NCBI RefSeq assembly: GCF_025148635.1
Contig: NZ_CP102269.1
Location: 1,488,001-1,552,000, forward strand
Direction: 5' to 3'
DNA: 64,000 nt
Source of the DNA: Butyricimonas virosa
GTDB taxonomy: Bacteria > Bacteroidota > Bacteroidia > Bacteroidales > Marinifilaceae
Made by a program: the position numbers and the translations under genes. How positions within the stretch are numbered: the stretch's first letter is position 1; each line of letters begins with the position of its first letter. This document shows, piece by piece, positions 54,377 to 63,848 of this stretch. The notes beneath the pieces were generated by a model that worked only from the letters and a program-made list of their open reading frames with translations, searched no databases and had not been told where the DNA came from.

Positions 54377-55867
54377 ATGCTCAAGCAAAATTTACAACAG
54401 AAATTGGGGTTGAAAATCAATCCGTTGCAGATACAGCTGATCAAGCTGCTTGAGCTTCCTACCTATCAACTTGAACAGAGGATTAAGGAGGAGTTGGAAT
54501 CAAACCCGCTTTTGGAAGAGGGGGAGGAGAAACCGGAACCGGAAGTTGATATTAAGGAGGACGGGGATGAGGTGGATTATGATGAGAATTCGCAGGAAGA
54601 AGATAATTACGAGTCTTCGGAGGATGAATTTTCTTTAGATGATTATATCAGTGATGAGGATGATATTCCGGACTATAAGTTGACAGCATCGAATGCCTCG
54701 AAAGATGATGATGCACGGGAGTTCGTGCTTTCCGGAGGGATTTCTTTCCGGGAGAATCTGGTGGAACAGTTGGGAACGCAGCACTTGGGAGAGATGGATC
54801 GTAAGATCTGCGAGTATATCATTGGTAATATTGATGATGATGGTTATCTGCGTCGGGACGTGGAGAATATCGTGGATGATCTCGCTTTTGGGGCGGGGAT
54901 CGAGGTGGACGATGAGAAAATTGAATCCTTGTTGCGTGTCGTGCAGCGTTTCGATCCGGCAGGAGTAGGGGCGAGAGATTTGAGGGAGTGTCTGTTGCTG
55001 CAGGTGAAACGACGCTTGGCGGAGACTTCTACGCCGGCTTTGGTAAATGCCCGGATCATATTGGAGAGTTATTTCGAGGAATTCTCGAAGAAACATTACG
55101 AGAAGATTTCTAAACGGATGAGGATTTCAGATGAGGAGTTGAAAGAGGCGGTGGACGAAATTTTGAAATTGAATCCCAAGCCGGGCGGACAGATTTCCGA
55201 TTCTTCGGTTCCGGGAGCCGAGAAGATTATTCCTGATTTTAACTTGGATATTGTAGACGGGGAGTTGCAGTTGAGCTTGAACACGGGGGATATTCCCGAG
55301 TTGAGGTTGAACAAATCATACGTCAATATGTTGGAGGATTACCAAAAGAACTCGAATTCCCGCGAGAAGAAAGATGTGGTGTCTTTCGTGAAATATAAGC
55401 TGAGTTCTGCCCGTTCGTTTATTGATGCCGTGCAACAGCGAAATAACACGCTGATGCTGACGATGACGGCTATCGTGCAGTTCCAGAAACCATTTTTCCA
55501 AACGGGGGACGAGAGCAAGTTGAAACCGATGATTCTCCGGGATATTGCCGATATTACCGGATTGGATGTTTCTACTATTTCGAGGGTTTCTAATTCTAAG
55601 TATATACAGACTTGGTTCGGTATCTACTCTTTAAAACAATTCTTTTCGGGAAGTATGCCGACGAGTAGTGGAGAGGAAGTTAGCACGGGCGAGTTGAAGA
55701 ATGTGTTGAAGGAAATCGTGGACGGCGAGGATAAACGCAAACCTTACACGGATGATGAGTTGGTGGAATTAATGAATAAAAAAGGTTACCAGATTGCCCG
55801 CCGGACGATTGCAAAGTATCGTCAGTTGCTGGATATTCCGGTGGCCCGACTTCGTAGAGAAGTTTAA
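54377..55867 (+). CDS. rpoN: RNA polymerase sigma-54 factor
   Basis: A 496-residue sigma-54. Region I (LKQNLQQKLGLKINPLQIQL) binds activators, an acidic region II (about 50-100) follows, then the core-binding and helix-turn-helix domains. The RpoN box ARRTIAKYR near the C-terminus reads the -24 element. No sigma-54 activator was recognised in the window. Confidence 0.95.
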   Translation: MLKQNLQQKLGLKINPLQIQLIKLLELPTYQLEQRIKEELESNPLLEEGEEKPEPEVDIKEDGDEVDYDENSQEEDNYESSEDEFSLDDYISDEDDIPDYKLTASNASKDDDAREFVLSGGISFRENLVEQLGTQHLGEMDRKICEYIIGNIDDDGYLRRDVENIVDDLAFGAGIEVDDEKIESLLRVVQRFDPAGVGARDLRECLLLQVKRRLAETSTPALVNARIILESYFEEFSKKHYEKISKRMRISDEELKEAVDEILKLNPKPGGQISDSSVPGAEKIIPDFNLDIVDGELQLSLNTGDIPELRLNKSYVNMLEDYQKNSNSREKKDVVSFVKYKLSSARSFIDAVQQRNNTLMLTMTAIVQFQKPFFQTGDESKLKPMILRDIADITGLDVSTISRVSNSKYIQTWFGIYSLKQFFSGSMPTSSGEEVSTGELKNVLKEIVDGEDKRKPYTDDELVELMNKKGYQIARRTIAKYRQLLDIPVARLRREV

Positions 55868-55885
55868 AAGCCATAATTTTAAAAT

Positions 55886-56485
55886 ATGAAAGTACTTGCT
55901 TTTGCCGTATCCATGCTGTTTCATCCTTTGTTGTTGCCTTTGTACGTGTTGTTTATCACATTTAATACAGGAACTGTTTTTACTTATATTCCGGCGTACA
56001 CGCAAAATATGTCTTATTTGTTGACCCTGCTGGGGGTGACGTTAATTCCATTGCTTTGCTTGCCGTTGTTGAAGTGGTTGGGGTTAATTGAGGGTTACCG
56101 TCTGGTGCAGAAACAAGATCGGGTGTTCCCGGTGCTGGTGACGATCGTGGGGGCTTTTATAGTGTTTTATTTTTCCCGTAATTTGCCTTATTCTAATATC
56201 GTGAGGCAGTTTTACCTGATTATGGTGATCATGCTCTCCGGCTTTATGATCGTGACGATTCGCTGGAAGATCAGTATGCACATGACGGCTATCGGGGCTT
56301 TGTGTGGCTTCGTTTTTATTCTGGGAATGAAGTATTTGGGGGATGTGATTAACTTGTTGCCTTTGTTGATTCTGGCTTCCGGTCTTGTGGCCTCCGCCCG
56401 CTTGTATCTAAAACAACATACTCCTGCCCAAGTATATGTCGGGTATATTTATGGTGCTGCTGCCGTGGTGGCTATCATGTATTAA
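55886..56485 (+). CDS. PAP2-like membrane protein
   Basis: A 199-residue membrane protein with about six helices. The last loop (ARLYLKQHTPAQVYVGYIYG) follows the third PAP2 phosphatase motif, with histidine kept but the usual aspartate replaced by glutamine. The first motif may be KQDRVFP, and the second a degenerate KISMHMTA. A phosphatase role is therefore uncertain. It lies 18 bases after rpoN. Confidence 0.6.
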   Translation: MKVLAFAVSMLFHPLLLPLYVLFITFNTGTVFTYIPAYTQNMSYLLTLLGVTLIPLLCLPLLKWLGLIEGYRLVQKQDRVFPVLVTIVGAFIVFYFSRNLPYSNIVRQFYLIMVIMLSGFMIVTIRWKISMHMTAIGALCGFVFILGMKYLGDVINLLPLLILASGLVASARLYLKQHTPAQVYVGYIYGAAAVVAIMY

Positions 56486-56982
56486 TAAAGCATGATCCAT
56501 ATATCGCTTTGTCCCAGTTGGGTGGCGAGTAGATCCCTTTGTTTCGTGGCCTCTTGTTTATCCGTGTAATTTGCGATACTGACACGATAACGTTGATCTT
56601 TGGTAATGATCTGTGCCTCCGGGAAACCTTTGGCTTTTAGTTGTGTCACGTCTTTTTCTGCTAGATTTTCCCGGGGATGGCTGGCCACGATGATATGGTA
56701 ACTTCTTGTATTTGTTTTCTTGATGTTTTGTTCCGTTCCTTGTTGCTTTCCTGTTTCTTGTCGGGATGGGGAAAGCTTCACGTTTGATGCAATAGTTGTG
56801 TTATTGGCATCTTGCGATGGATTTTGCTTAATGGTGTCAAGGGAGACATGGTTTTCTGGAAGAGAGGCCGGAAGGCTCCTTTTCACATTAGTGGTGGTTA
56901 GATTCTTGGAATTCATTTTATCCCGTTGACAACCGATGAATGGTAACATCAGGACGAATGATAGGAACAATGCGAGTTTCAT
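56482..56982 (-). CDS. SPOR-domain lipoprotein
   Basis: A 166-residue lipoprotein (lipobox LPFIGC). A low-complexity linker (about 20-90) rich in S, T, Q and N precedes a C-terminal SPOR-like domain (SYHIIVASHPRENLAEKD to the end). SPOR domains bind denuded septal peptidoglycan. It lies 11 bases after the second SPOR gene, same orientation, and its last 4 bases overlap the PAP2-like gene on the other strand. Confidence 0.72.
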   Translation of the reverse strand: MKLALFLSFVLMLPFIGCQRDKMNSKNLTTTNVKRSLPASLPENHVSLDTIKQNPSQDANNTTIASNVKLSPSRQETGKQQGTEQNIKKTNTRSYHIIVASHPRENLAEKDVTQLKAKGFPEAQIITKDQRYRVSIANYTDKQEATKQRDLLATQLGQSDIWIMLY

Positions 56983-56993
56983 GTTATTTGTGT

Positions 56994-57419
56994 TTATTTT
57001 ATTTGATAGATCCAAGTCTCTTCTTTACCGGGGATTTTATGAATTTTTCTTACGGCTGTAATAGCTTCTTTCTCGGTTTTGTATCCTTCGTAAGCGACGA
57101 GGTAAAGATCTCGGCTATAGGGCATGATGATGGCGTTTGTATAACCTTCTTTGTGTAGTTTGTCATACATACGGTCTGCATTGTCTTTGATGCGGAAACA
57201 GCCACCAACAAGGAGATATTCCGGAGCTTCTTTTACCACGGTGGTCGCAGTTGCCGTTTTTGTTTCCATTACTTGAGTGGTGTCTTTTATAAGGACAGCC
57301 TTGGTTTCTACTTTAACCGTTTCTTTTTGCGTATTGGTGTTTCTTACCTTCTTTTTGTCTTGACATCCGGAGATTGCAACCGCTAGGATGACGAGTGTAA
57401 ATAGTAGAATCGTTTTCAT
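56994..57419 (-). CDS. SPOR-domain lipoprotein
   Basis: A 141-residue lipoprotein (lipobox AVAISGC). A threonine/lysine/valine-rich linker precedes the SPOR-like domain (YLLVGGCFRIKDNADRMYDKL and after, about 75-141). First gene of a two-gene operon with a second, diverged SPOR protein. Start at ATG 57419 (MKTILLF) is chosen for the signal peptide. Probably acts at the cell division site. Confidence 0.72.
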   Translation of the reverse strand: MKTILLFTLVILAVAISGCQDKKKVRNTNTQKETVKVETKAVLIKDTTQVMETKTATATTVVKEAPEYLLVGGCFRIKDNADRMYDKLHKEGYTNAIIMPYSRDLYLVAYEGYKTEKEAITAVRKIHKIPGKEETWIYQIK

Positions 57420-57464
57420 GTTTGACAACGTTTTGGTTAATCATGCCAAGATACAAACAAATTT

Positions 57465-57495
57465 ATTGTTAGTAAAGTATTTTCTTCTATTTTTG
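57465..57495 (+). promoter_or_regulatory. Promoter of the cyclophilin gene
   Basis: ATTG at 57465-57468 and TATTTTTG at 57488-57495 are separated by 19 bases. Transcription should start near 57499, about 36 bases before the start codon. Confidence 0.6.
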
Positions 57496-57534
57496 TGGTG
57501 AAAGTGTCGAATTGTAACTAGAAAAAGAGTTATT

Positions 57535-58332
57535 ATGAATAAATTTATCGGAGTATTATTGATTTTGGTGCTTGCCGCTTCGTGTAAAAATGAAACGGAA
57601 CCTATCGTGAAAATTACCACGGAGTACGGGGATATAAAGATTCGTTTGTATGATAAAACACCCAAGCATCGGGATAATTTTTTGAAGTTGGTGGATGAAA
57701 AGTTTTATGATGGATTATTGTTTCACCGGGTGATTAATCATTTTATGATACAGGGGGGAGATCCAACATCAAAGAATGCAGGACCGGATGTGCTGTTGGG
57801 TGAGGGGGATGTGGATTATCGGATCGATGCGGAGTTCGTACCGGAGTATTTCCATAAAAAAGGGGTGCTTGCAGCAGCACGGGAAGGAGATGACACCAAT
57901 CCGGAGCGTAAGTCTAGCGGGGCGCAGTTCTATATCGTTCAAGGAAACGTGTATTCTCCGGAACAGTTAGAGAATACGGTAAAGAGCATCAATGAAAGGC
58001 GTAAGATGGCGTTGTATGGGCGGTTGAAGAATCAATACAAGAATGAATTTGCCCGTTTACAGGAGGCGAATGATTCGGAGGCTTTGGATGAATTGTCGGA
58101 AAAATTGACCCGAGAATGTGATAGTTTGTTCGTGAATGAAGAGTTAGTGTTAACAGAGGCGCAAAAACAGGCTTATACTACAGTTGGCGGAACGCCCCAT
58201 TTGGATGGGCAGTACACCGTATATGGGGAAGTGATTGAAGGGCTGGACGTGCTGGATAAGATTGCTGCCGTGAAAACAAATTCTTTCGATAGGCCAGTAG
58301 AAGATGTTGTGATTGAGGAGATTAGAAGGTAA
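57535..58332 (+). CDS. Cyclophilin-type peptidyl-prolyl isomerase lipoprotein
   Basis: A 265-residue lipoprotein (lipobox VLAASC) that should fold proteins in the periplasm. The cyclophilin core is present: FYDGLLFHRVINHFMIQGGDP with the catalytic arginine, and SGAQFYIVQGN. A segment of about 60 residues rich in charged helix (SINERRKMALYGRLKNQYKN and on) interrupts the fold before the final part (TPHLDGQYTVYGEVIEGLDV). Transcribed from its own promoter and ended by a terminator. Confidence 0.88.
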   Translation: MNKFIGVLLILVLAASCKNETEPIVKITTEYGDIKIRLYDKTPKHRDNFLKLVDEKFYDGLLFHRVINHFMIQGGDPTSKNAGPDVLLGEGDVDYRIDAEFVPEYFHKKGVLAAAREGDDTNPERKSSGAQFYIVQGNVYSPEQLENTVKSINERRKMALYGRLKNQYKNEFARLQEANDSEALDELSEKLTRECDSLFVNEELVLTEAQKQAYTTVGGTPHLDGQYTVYGEVIEGLDVLDKIAAVKTNSFDRPVEDVVIEEIRR

Positions 58333-58343
58333 ATAGTTGTTTG

Positions 58344-58374
58344 TAACGGGAATTTATAGGTTAAATTCCCGTTA
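58344..58374. terminator. Bidirectional terminator overlapping the mutS stop codon
   Basis: TAACGGGAATTTA and TAAATTCCCGTTA form a perfect 13-bp stem with a 5-base loop; plus-strand RNA then has TCTTTTTT. The right arm contains the last codons of mutS. Confidence 0.82.
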
Positions 58375-60976
58375 TCTTTTTTATCTCATTCAGTTTGTTC
58401 AATGCTTCAAGTGGGGTCAGGCTGTTGATGTCCAGCCCGGCTATTTCATCCCGAATCTGTAATAGCACGGGATCTTCCAGTTGGAAGAAGCTAAGTTGAA
58501 TGCCTTCCCTTTCGTTTCCTATTTTAGCGACATTCTTTTGTATGGCTCCGCTTGAATTACGGTCGTTTTCGAGTTGCTTTAATATCTCAGATGAACGTTT
58601 GATGACGGATTGCGGCAAGCCTGCCATTTTACCGACCTGTATACCGAACGAGTGGTTGGAACCTCCTTTTACCAGTTTGCGAAGGAATACGACTTTGTTG
58701 TTTACCTCTTTTACCGACACGTTGAAATTCTTGATTTTCGAGTAGGTGTGTTCCATTTCGTTCAGTTCGTGGTAATGGGTGGCGAAAAGGGTTTTTGCCC
58801 TGCTTTTCGGGTTTTCGTGTAAAAACTCGACAATGGCCCAAGCGATGGAAATACCGTCGTACGTGGAGGTGCCTCGTCCAAGTTCGTCGAATAATACAAG
58901 ACTTCGATCGGAAATGTTGTTCAGGATGTTGGCCGCCTCGTTCATCTCAACCATGAAGGTGGATTCTCCCAAAGAGATGTTGTCGGATGCCCCGACACGG
59001 GTGAAAATTTTGTCGACATACCCGATCTTTGCCGACACTGCAGGAACAAAACATCCGGCTTCTGCCATGATCACGATAAGTGCGGTTTGGCGTAAAAGCG
59101 CTGATTTACCCGCCATGTTGGGTCCCGTGATAATGATGATTTGTTGCTTGTCGTTATCGAGGTAGAGATCATTGGCGATGTAGTTTTCTCCCGGAGGTAA
59201 CTGGCGTTCAATGACTGGGTGGCGTCCTCCTTTTATGTCGATTACGAAGGATTCGTTGATCTCCGGTCGATGGTAATTGTTCGTGACTGCTATGTTGGCA
59301 AACGAGATTAGCGCGTCAATGTGGGAGATGATGCGGGCATCCAACTGTATCGGTTTGATATAAGAGGCTGCCGCTGCCAGCAAGGTATTGTATATATCGC
59401 TTTCCAATTCTTGAATCCGGTCTTCGGCTCCGAGAATCTTTTCTTCATATTCTTTTAGTTCGGGAGTAATGTAACGTTCCGCATTGACAAGGGTTTGTTT
59501 ACGAATCCAGGTGTCGGGAACCTTGTTCACGTGAGTTTTGGTCACCTCGATGTAATAGCCGAAAACATTATTAAAGCTAATCTTCAATGTAGGTATTCCT
59601 GTATTCTCTATTTCACGTTGTTGCATCTTTAATAGCAATTCCTTCCCGTGAGAAGAGATTTCCCGTAATTCATCCAGTTCGGTGTTGACTCCGGGGGCGA
59701 TGACATTCCCTTTGTTGAGCATCGAGGGGGCATCTTTCCTGATCTCGTGATCTATTCTTTGGCTTAATACTTCGCAATCATCCAATTGTTGCGTCCATTT
59801 GGCAAGAACTTCGTTTTCGGTAGATAAACATTGTTCTTTCAATGGCTTAATGGCTTGTAACGCAATTTTTAGTTGTACCATTTCTCTTGGAGAGATACGG
59901 CCGACGGCAATCTTGGAGGCTAGGCGTTCCAGATCTCCGATGGTACGGAGAATTTGTTCCAGTTCCAAGCGTTCTGTTTCGTGATGCACGAAACATTCCA
60001 CGATGTCCAAGCGTTCGTTTATGTCTGCCGGTTTCTTCAAGGGCATACACAGCCAGCGGCGCAAGGTACGTGCTCCCATTGGGGTAATGGTACGATCAAT
60101 AATGTCAGCTAGAGAGCGTCCACCCTCGTGGAGGGTGTCCAAGATTTCAAGGTTACGTAGCGTGAAACGATCCAGCAGGACACAGGTCGACTCGTCGATA
60201 CGGGAGATCGAGGTGATGTGTCCCACGAGCTCATGTTTTGTCATGTCGAGGTAGTACAAAACAGCTCCTGCGGCGGAAATACCGCAGTCCATTTTATCAA
60301 TCCCGAATCCTTTTAATGATGATACTTCGAAATGTTTTTTGAGACGATCTGCTGCGGATTCTGTCTCGAAGAACCATTCTTCGATCGGGTAAGTATAGTA
60401 TTTTGTCCCGAAGAGTTCGTTAAATCGGGCTTCCGAGCCTTTAGGGTAAAGTACTTCTTTGGGTTGGAAACTGTTTAATATTTTGTCCATGGTAGCGGGT
60501 GTTCCCTCTGTTGCCAGGAATTCTCCCGTGGAAAGGTCCAACAGGGACAACCCGGCTTTGGTTTTCGTGAAATACACGGCAGCCAGAAAGACGTTGTTTT
60601 TGTTGTCGATGGTGTTTTCGTTATAGGAAACACCGGGGGTGACGAGTTCGATAACCCCTCTTTTTACCAGTTTCTTGGTTTTTTTCGGGTCTTCCAGTTG
60701 TTCACAAATGGCTACCCGTTGGCCGGCTCGTACCAGTTTGGGTAGGTACGTGTCGATGGCATGATAAGGGAAACCGGCAAGTTCCACGTCTCCGGGAGAG
60801 CCGTGGGAGCGCTTGGTAAGCGTGATGCCTAGTATTTTGGATGTTAGAATGGCATCTTCGCCGAAGGTTTCGTAAAAGTCACCCATTCGATATAATAAAA
60901 TCGCATCGGGGTATTTAGCTTTTGCCGAATAATATTGTTGCATAAGCGGTGTCTGTTCTTCTGACTTTGTTGCCAT
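58361..60976 (-). CDS. mutS: DNA mismatch repair protein MutS
   Basis: An 871-residue mismatch recognition ATPase. The mismatch-reading phenylalanine is in GDFYETFGEDA near residue 35. The ATPase has Walker A GPNMAGKSALLRQ (around residue 615), and the later motifs GESTFMVEMNEAA and LVLFDELGRGTSTYDG. Full length. Its mutL partner is not in the window. Confidence 0.96.
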   Translation of the reverse strand: MATKSEEQTPLMQQYYSAKAKYPDAILLYRMGDFYETFGEDAILTSKILGITLTKRSHGSPGDVELAGFPYHAIDTYLPKLVRAGQRVAICEQLEDPKKTKKLVKRGVIELVTPGVSYNENTIDNKNNVFLAAVYFTKTKAGLSLLDLSTGEFLATEGTPATMDKILNSFQPKEVLYPKGSEARFNELFGTKYYTYPIEEWFFETESAADRLKKHFEVSSLKGFGIDKMDCGISAAGAVLYYLDMTKHELVGHITSISRIDESTCVLLDRFTLRNLEILDTLHEGGRSLADIIDRTITPMGARTLRRWLCMPLKKPADINERLDIVECFVHHETERLELEQILRTIGDLERLASKIAVGRISPREMVQLKIALQAIKPLKEQCLSTENEVLAKWTQQLDDCEVLSQRIDHEIRKDAPSMLNKGNVIAPGVNTELDELREISSHGKELLLKMQQREIENTGIPTLKISFNNVFGYYIEVTKTHVNKVPDTWIRKQTLVNAERYITPELKEYEEKILGAEDRIQELESDIYNTLLAAAASYIKPIQLDARIISHIDALISFANIAVTNNYHRPEINESFVIDIKGGRHPVIERQLPPGENYIANDLYLDNDKQQIIIITGPNMAGKSALLRQTALIVIMAEAGCFVPAVSAKIGYVDKIFTRVGASDNISLGESTFMVEMNEAANILNNISDRSLVLFDELGRGTSTYDGISIAWAIVEFLHENPKSRAKTLFATHYHELNEMEHTYSKIKNFNVSVKEVNNKVVFLRKLVKGGSNHSFGIQVGKMAGLPQSVIKRSSEILKQLENDRNSSGAIQKNVAKIGNEREGIQLSFFQLEDPVLLQIRDEIAGLDINSLTPLEALNKLNEIKKITGI

Positions 60977-61057
60977 TATGTTGTATTTATTGTCTGTTAT
61001 TAAATTTTAATTACGTGTTTTCGCCTCCCAAAAATAAATATTTTGATCGAGATTTGC

Positions 61058-61088
61058 TTTAAAACTTCGCAAACATTGTGTAATTTTG
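61058..61088 (+). promoter_or_regulatory. Candidate promoter of deoC
   Basis: TTTA at 61058-61061 and TAATTTTG at 61081-61088, 19 bases apart; the -33 element differs from consensus at one base. The leader would be about 110 bases. Confidence 0.45.
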
Positions 61089-61200
61089 CCTAGGCTAAAA
61101 AGGGGAATGACGAAATTTAGTGAGTGTAGAAGAATAACCTGTCGTGTATTTTTTCGTATTGAATATGGAGATGGGTAGGGGATAGCCGATTAATAAAATA

Positions 61201-62082
61201 ATGTATATGGAAAATATATTGGATGCATTGGCAATTTACGGGTATTCAAATTTAGAGGATCGGATCGAATTTGAGCTGGATGGGGTGATAGAGAAGGAAA
61301 TTGCTCCGGCTTATTGCAATGAAAATTTTGAATTGTGTGTTTCATGTATGGATTATACTTCGCTGAAGGTGACGGATACGGAGAAATCAATCATGACTTT
61401 CGTTTCTGAATTATTGAAGAAATTGAAGAAAAACACGTTGCCGGATGTGGCATCAGTATGCGTGTTTCCCCGGTTTACTTCTCTTGTGAAGGAAAATCTG
61501 GTCGGGACACAGATTAAAACGACGGTCGTGGGAGCTTGTTTCCCGGCTGCGCAGACGTTTTTGGACGTGAAGTTGGCTGAATGTAAGGCTGCTATTGCGG
61601 CGGGAGCGGATGAGGTGGACGTCGTGATTTCCGTGGGGGATGTTTTGGAACGTAATTACGAGAAGGTGTATAAGGAGTTGGTTGCTATTCGCGAGGCTTG
61701 TGCCGGGGTTATTTTGAAGGTGATCTTGGAAACGGGTGAGCTGAAGACTATCGAGAGCGTATTCAATGCTTCATTGATTGGGGCTTATGCGGGTGCTGAT
61801 TTTATTAAAACGTCTACCGGGAAGGTTCCGGTAAATGCTACGCCGGAGACGGTTTACGTGATTTGTGAGGCCTTGCGTCAGTTCCATGCACAGACCGGGA
61901 AGATGGTCGGAATTAAGGTGGCCGGTGGTATTACCAAGATTCAGAACGCAATTCGTTATTTGACGATCGTGAAACATATTTTAGGCGAGCAATGGCTTAC
62001 ACCTGCTTATTTCAGAATCGGGACATCCCAATTACTGGAAGATGTTCTGAAAGAGATGAAAACGGTGAAAATTAATGGCTGA
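61201..62082 (+). CDS. deoC: Deoxyribose-phosphate aldolase
   Basis: A 293-residue class I aldolase that splits 2-deoxyribose-5-phosphate to acetaldehyde and glyceraldehyde-3-phosphate in deoxynucleoside catabolism. The Schiff-base lysine region is in IKTSTGKVPVNATPE and VGIKVAGGI; EVDVVISVGDVL is the catalytic aspartate segment. About 35 residues longer than the E. coli enzyme, mostly at the N-terminus. Start at 61201, or the ATG at 61207. Confidence 0.92.
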   Translation: MYMENILDALAIYGYSNLEDRIEFELDGVIEKEIAPAYCNENFELCVSCMDYTSLKVTDTEKSIMTFVSELLKKLKKNTLPDVASVCVFPRFTSLVKENLVGTQIKTTVVGACFPAAQTFLDVKLAECKAAIAAGADEVDVVISVGDVLERNYEKVYKELVAIREACAGVILKVILETGELKTIESVFNASLIGAYAGADFIKTSTGKVPVNATPETVYVICEALRQFHAQTGKMVGIKVAGGITKIQNAIRYLTIVKHILGEQWLTPAYFRIGTSQLLEDVLKEMKTVKING

Positions 62083-62099
62083 AAGTGAAAACTTTCAGC
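62078..62099. terminator. Bidirectional terminator between deoC and the RDD gene
   Basis: GCTGAAAGT pairs with ACTTTCAGC around the loop GAAA. The stem covers the deoC stop codon and touches the stop codon of the convergent gene. Confidence 0.75.
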
Positions 62100-62806
62100 T
62101 AATTATTTGCTAAGTGAGAGTGATCTTTTAAGATGGTTTCCACAAATTCCAGTGGAATCATGGATGTCTCAATTCCTGTTACTTCTTTAATCTTTTTCGT
62201 GAGGGGGGCTAGTAAGGCGTAAGTGTTGTTTTTGTATACTTCCCGCAGTACATCCTTGATGATCTTGATGTCTTTATCGGATAAAAGAGCGGCTTGCTGA
62301 AAGACGACCTGATATTCTTCCGGGGTCTCGAATTCACTGATTTGTTTTAACGTGACTGCTTTTTCGAGTTTTATTACAGTGGTTCCTGCCGCCATGTCTC
62401 CGAGTCTTTGCATTCGTTTAGAGGCGATGATCGAGATGACGGCGACGGCACCGCTTGAGATGGAAATGTCTATTAAGCGGAAGACCCAACGGAGCATACA
62501 GTCCCAAAAGGTGAGTTTTTTGCCGTTTAGTTTCACGACTTGGATACGCATGGTGTATTTGCCAAGGCTACGGCCGTTAAAGACTGCCTCGCAGAATAGA
62601 TGGTAGGAAGCGATGATCACCGCAAGAATGACGAAAAACCAAGTCGGGGAGTCTGCCATGCTGAAAAGGCCGATAAACATGAGACCCAACATGAGTAGTC
62701 CAAACTGAAAGGCACTATCAATCAAGGTTGCTAGGATGCGGTCTAGAACGCCCGCGGGAATATAATCAATGTCAACGTTGTGAGCTGTACTGATAGAAAT
62801 GTTCAT
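62099..62806 (-). CDS. RDD-family membrane protein
   Basis: A 235-residue protein. The RDD domain (about 15-150) shows AGVLDRILATLIDSAF, the R-D-D-type start, and three hydrophobic helices, with SLGKYTMRIQVV after the second. The C-terminal part is cytoplasmic. Start at ATG 62806 (MNISISTAHNV). It is divergent from a SpoIIM gene; this pair is usual at the head of a Bacteroidetes cluster with DUF4129, MoxR and DUF58 genes. Confidence 0.82.
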   Translation of the reverse strand: MNISISTAHNVDIDYIPAGVLDRILATLIDSAFQFGLLMLGLMFIGLFSMADSPTWFFVILAVIIASYHLFCEAVFNGRSLGKYTMRIQVVKLNGKKLTFWDCMLRWVFRLIDISISSGAVAVISIIASKRMQRLGDMAAGTTVIKLEKAVTLKQISEFETPEEYQVVFQQAALLSDKDIKIIKDVLREVYKNNTYALLAPLTKKIKEVTGIETSMIPLEFVETILKDHSHLANN

Positions 62807-62891
62807 GATAAGTATAAATATTTTCACAAACATACATTTTTTTTGAATAAATGCATTATTTTTATCACAGGAAAAAAGTGTGGTATTTAGA

Positions 62892-63848
62892 ATGAAAGAG
62901 GCTAGATTTGTAAGTCAGAATAAGGAAAAATGGGGAAAAATGGAAAATGTAAACCATCTGGATACAGATACTCTTGCCTCTAATTACGTGATTCTTTCTG
63001 ATGATCTCTCTTATGCCAAAACGTTTTACCCGGGCAGTGACGTGGTGAAGTATTTGAATCAACTGATTTCTGTTTACCAGATCAATATTTACGGGCAGGA
63101 GCGATCGGAAAAAAAGGGAATTCTTTCCTTTTGGGTGCGGGAGTTTCCGTTGTTACTCTATCGAGAGAGGCGGACGTTGTTGTTTGCTTTTCTTTTTTTT
63201 CTGTTTGCTGCTTTGATCGGGATTTTCTCCACGGCAAAAGATGATACTTTCGTACGTTTGATTCTGGGTGATGCTTACGTGGACAAGACCTTGGAAAACA
63301 TTGAAAACGGAACGCCTATGGGGATTTATTCGTCCTCGAACGAGGTGGATATGTTTTTTATGATTACTGCGAATAATATTAAGGTGGCTTTCGTGGCGTT
63401 TGTTTTCGGAATCTTTTTTTCTGCGGGAACTTTATGGATTCTTTTCTCGAACGGGGTTATGTTGGGGGCTTTCCAATACTTCTTTTTCCAGCACGGGCTT
63501 TTATTACATTCGGTAATGTCCGTGTGGGCGCATGGGACTTTTGAGATAACATCTATTATTATAGCCGGGGGAGCGGGGCTGGTGATGGGAAATAGTTTTT
63601 TGTTCCCGGGGACGTACAAGCGCTCGTACTCGTTTCGGAATGGGGCCTTGCGAGGCATAAAGATTGTTACCGGGCTAATTCCGTTTTTTATTATCGCTGG
63701 GTGGATTGAAAGTTTCATCACGCGTTATGCCGATACTTACCCGGTGGTAGGGGCTGTAGCAATCATCCTTTCGCTGGGAGGTGTTATCGGGTATTTTGTT
63801 GTTTATCCTTATTATTTACATAAAACAGAGACCAATGGAAAAGATTAA
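62892..63848 (+). CDS. SpoIIM-family membrane protein
   Basis: A 318-residue membrane protein of the stage II sporulation M type. An N-terminal soluble part (about 80 residues) precedes some six helices. Family segments are NNIKVAFVAFVFGIFFSAGT and WAHGTFEITSIIIAGGAGL. In non-sporulating Bacteroidetes its role is unknown. A GTG at 62880 could be an earlier start. The next gene overlaps it by 14 bases. Confidence 0.82.
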   Translation: MKEARFVSQNKEKWGKMENVNHLDTDTLASNYVILSDDLSYAKTFYPGSDVVKYLNQLISVYQINIYGQERSEKKGILSFWVREFPLLLYRERRTLLFAFLFFLFAALIGIFSTAKDDTFVRLILGDAYVDKTLENIENGTPMGIYSSSNEVDMFFMITANNIKVAFVAFVFGIFFSAGTLWILFSNGVMLGAFQYFFFQHGLLLHSVMSVWAHGTFEITSIIIAGGAGLVMGNSFLFPGTYKRSYSFRNGALRGIKIVTGLIPFFIIAGWIESFITRYADTYPVVGAVAIILSLGGVIGYFVVYPYYLHKTETNGKD

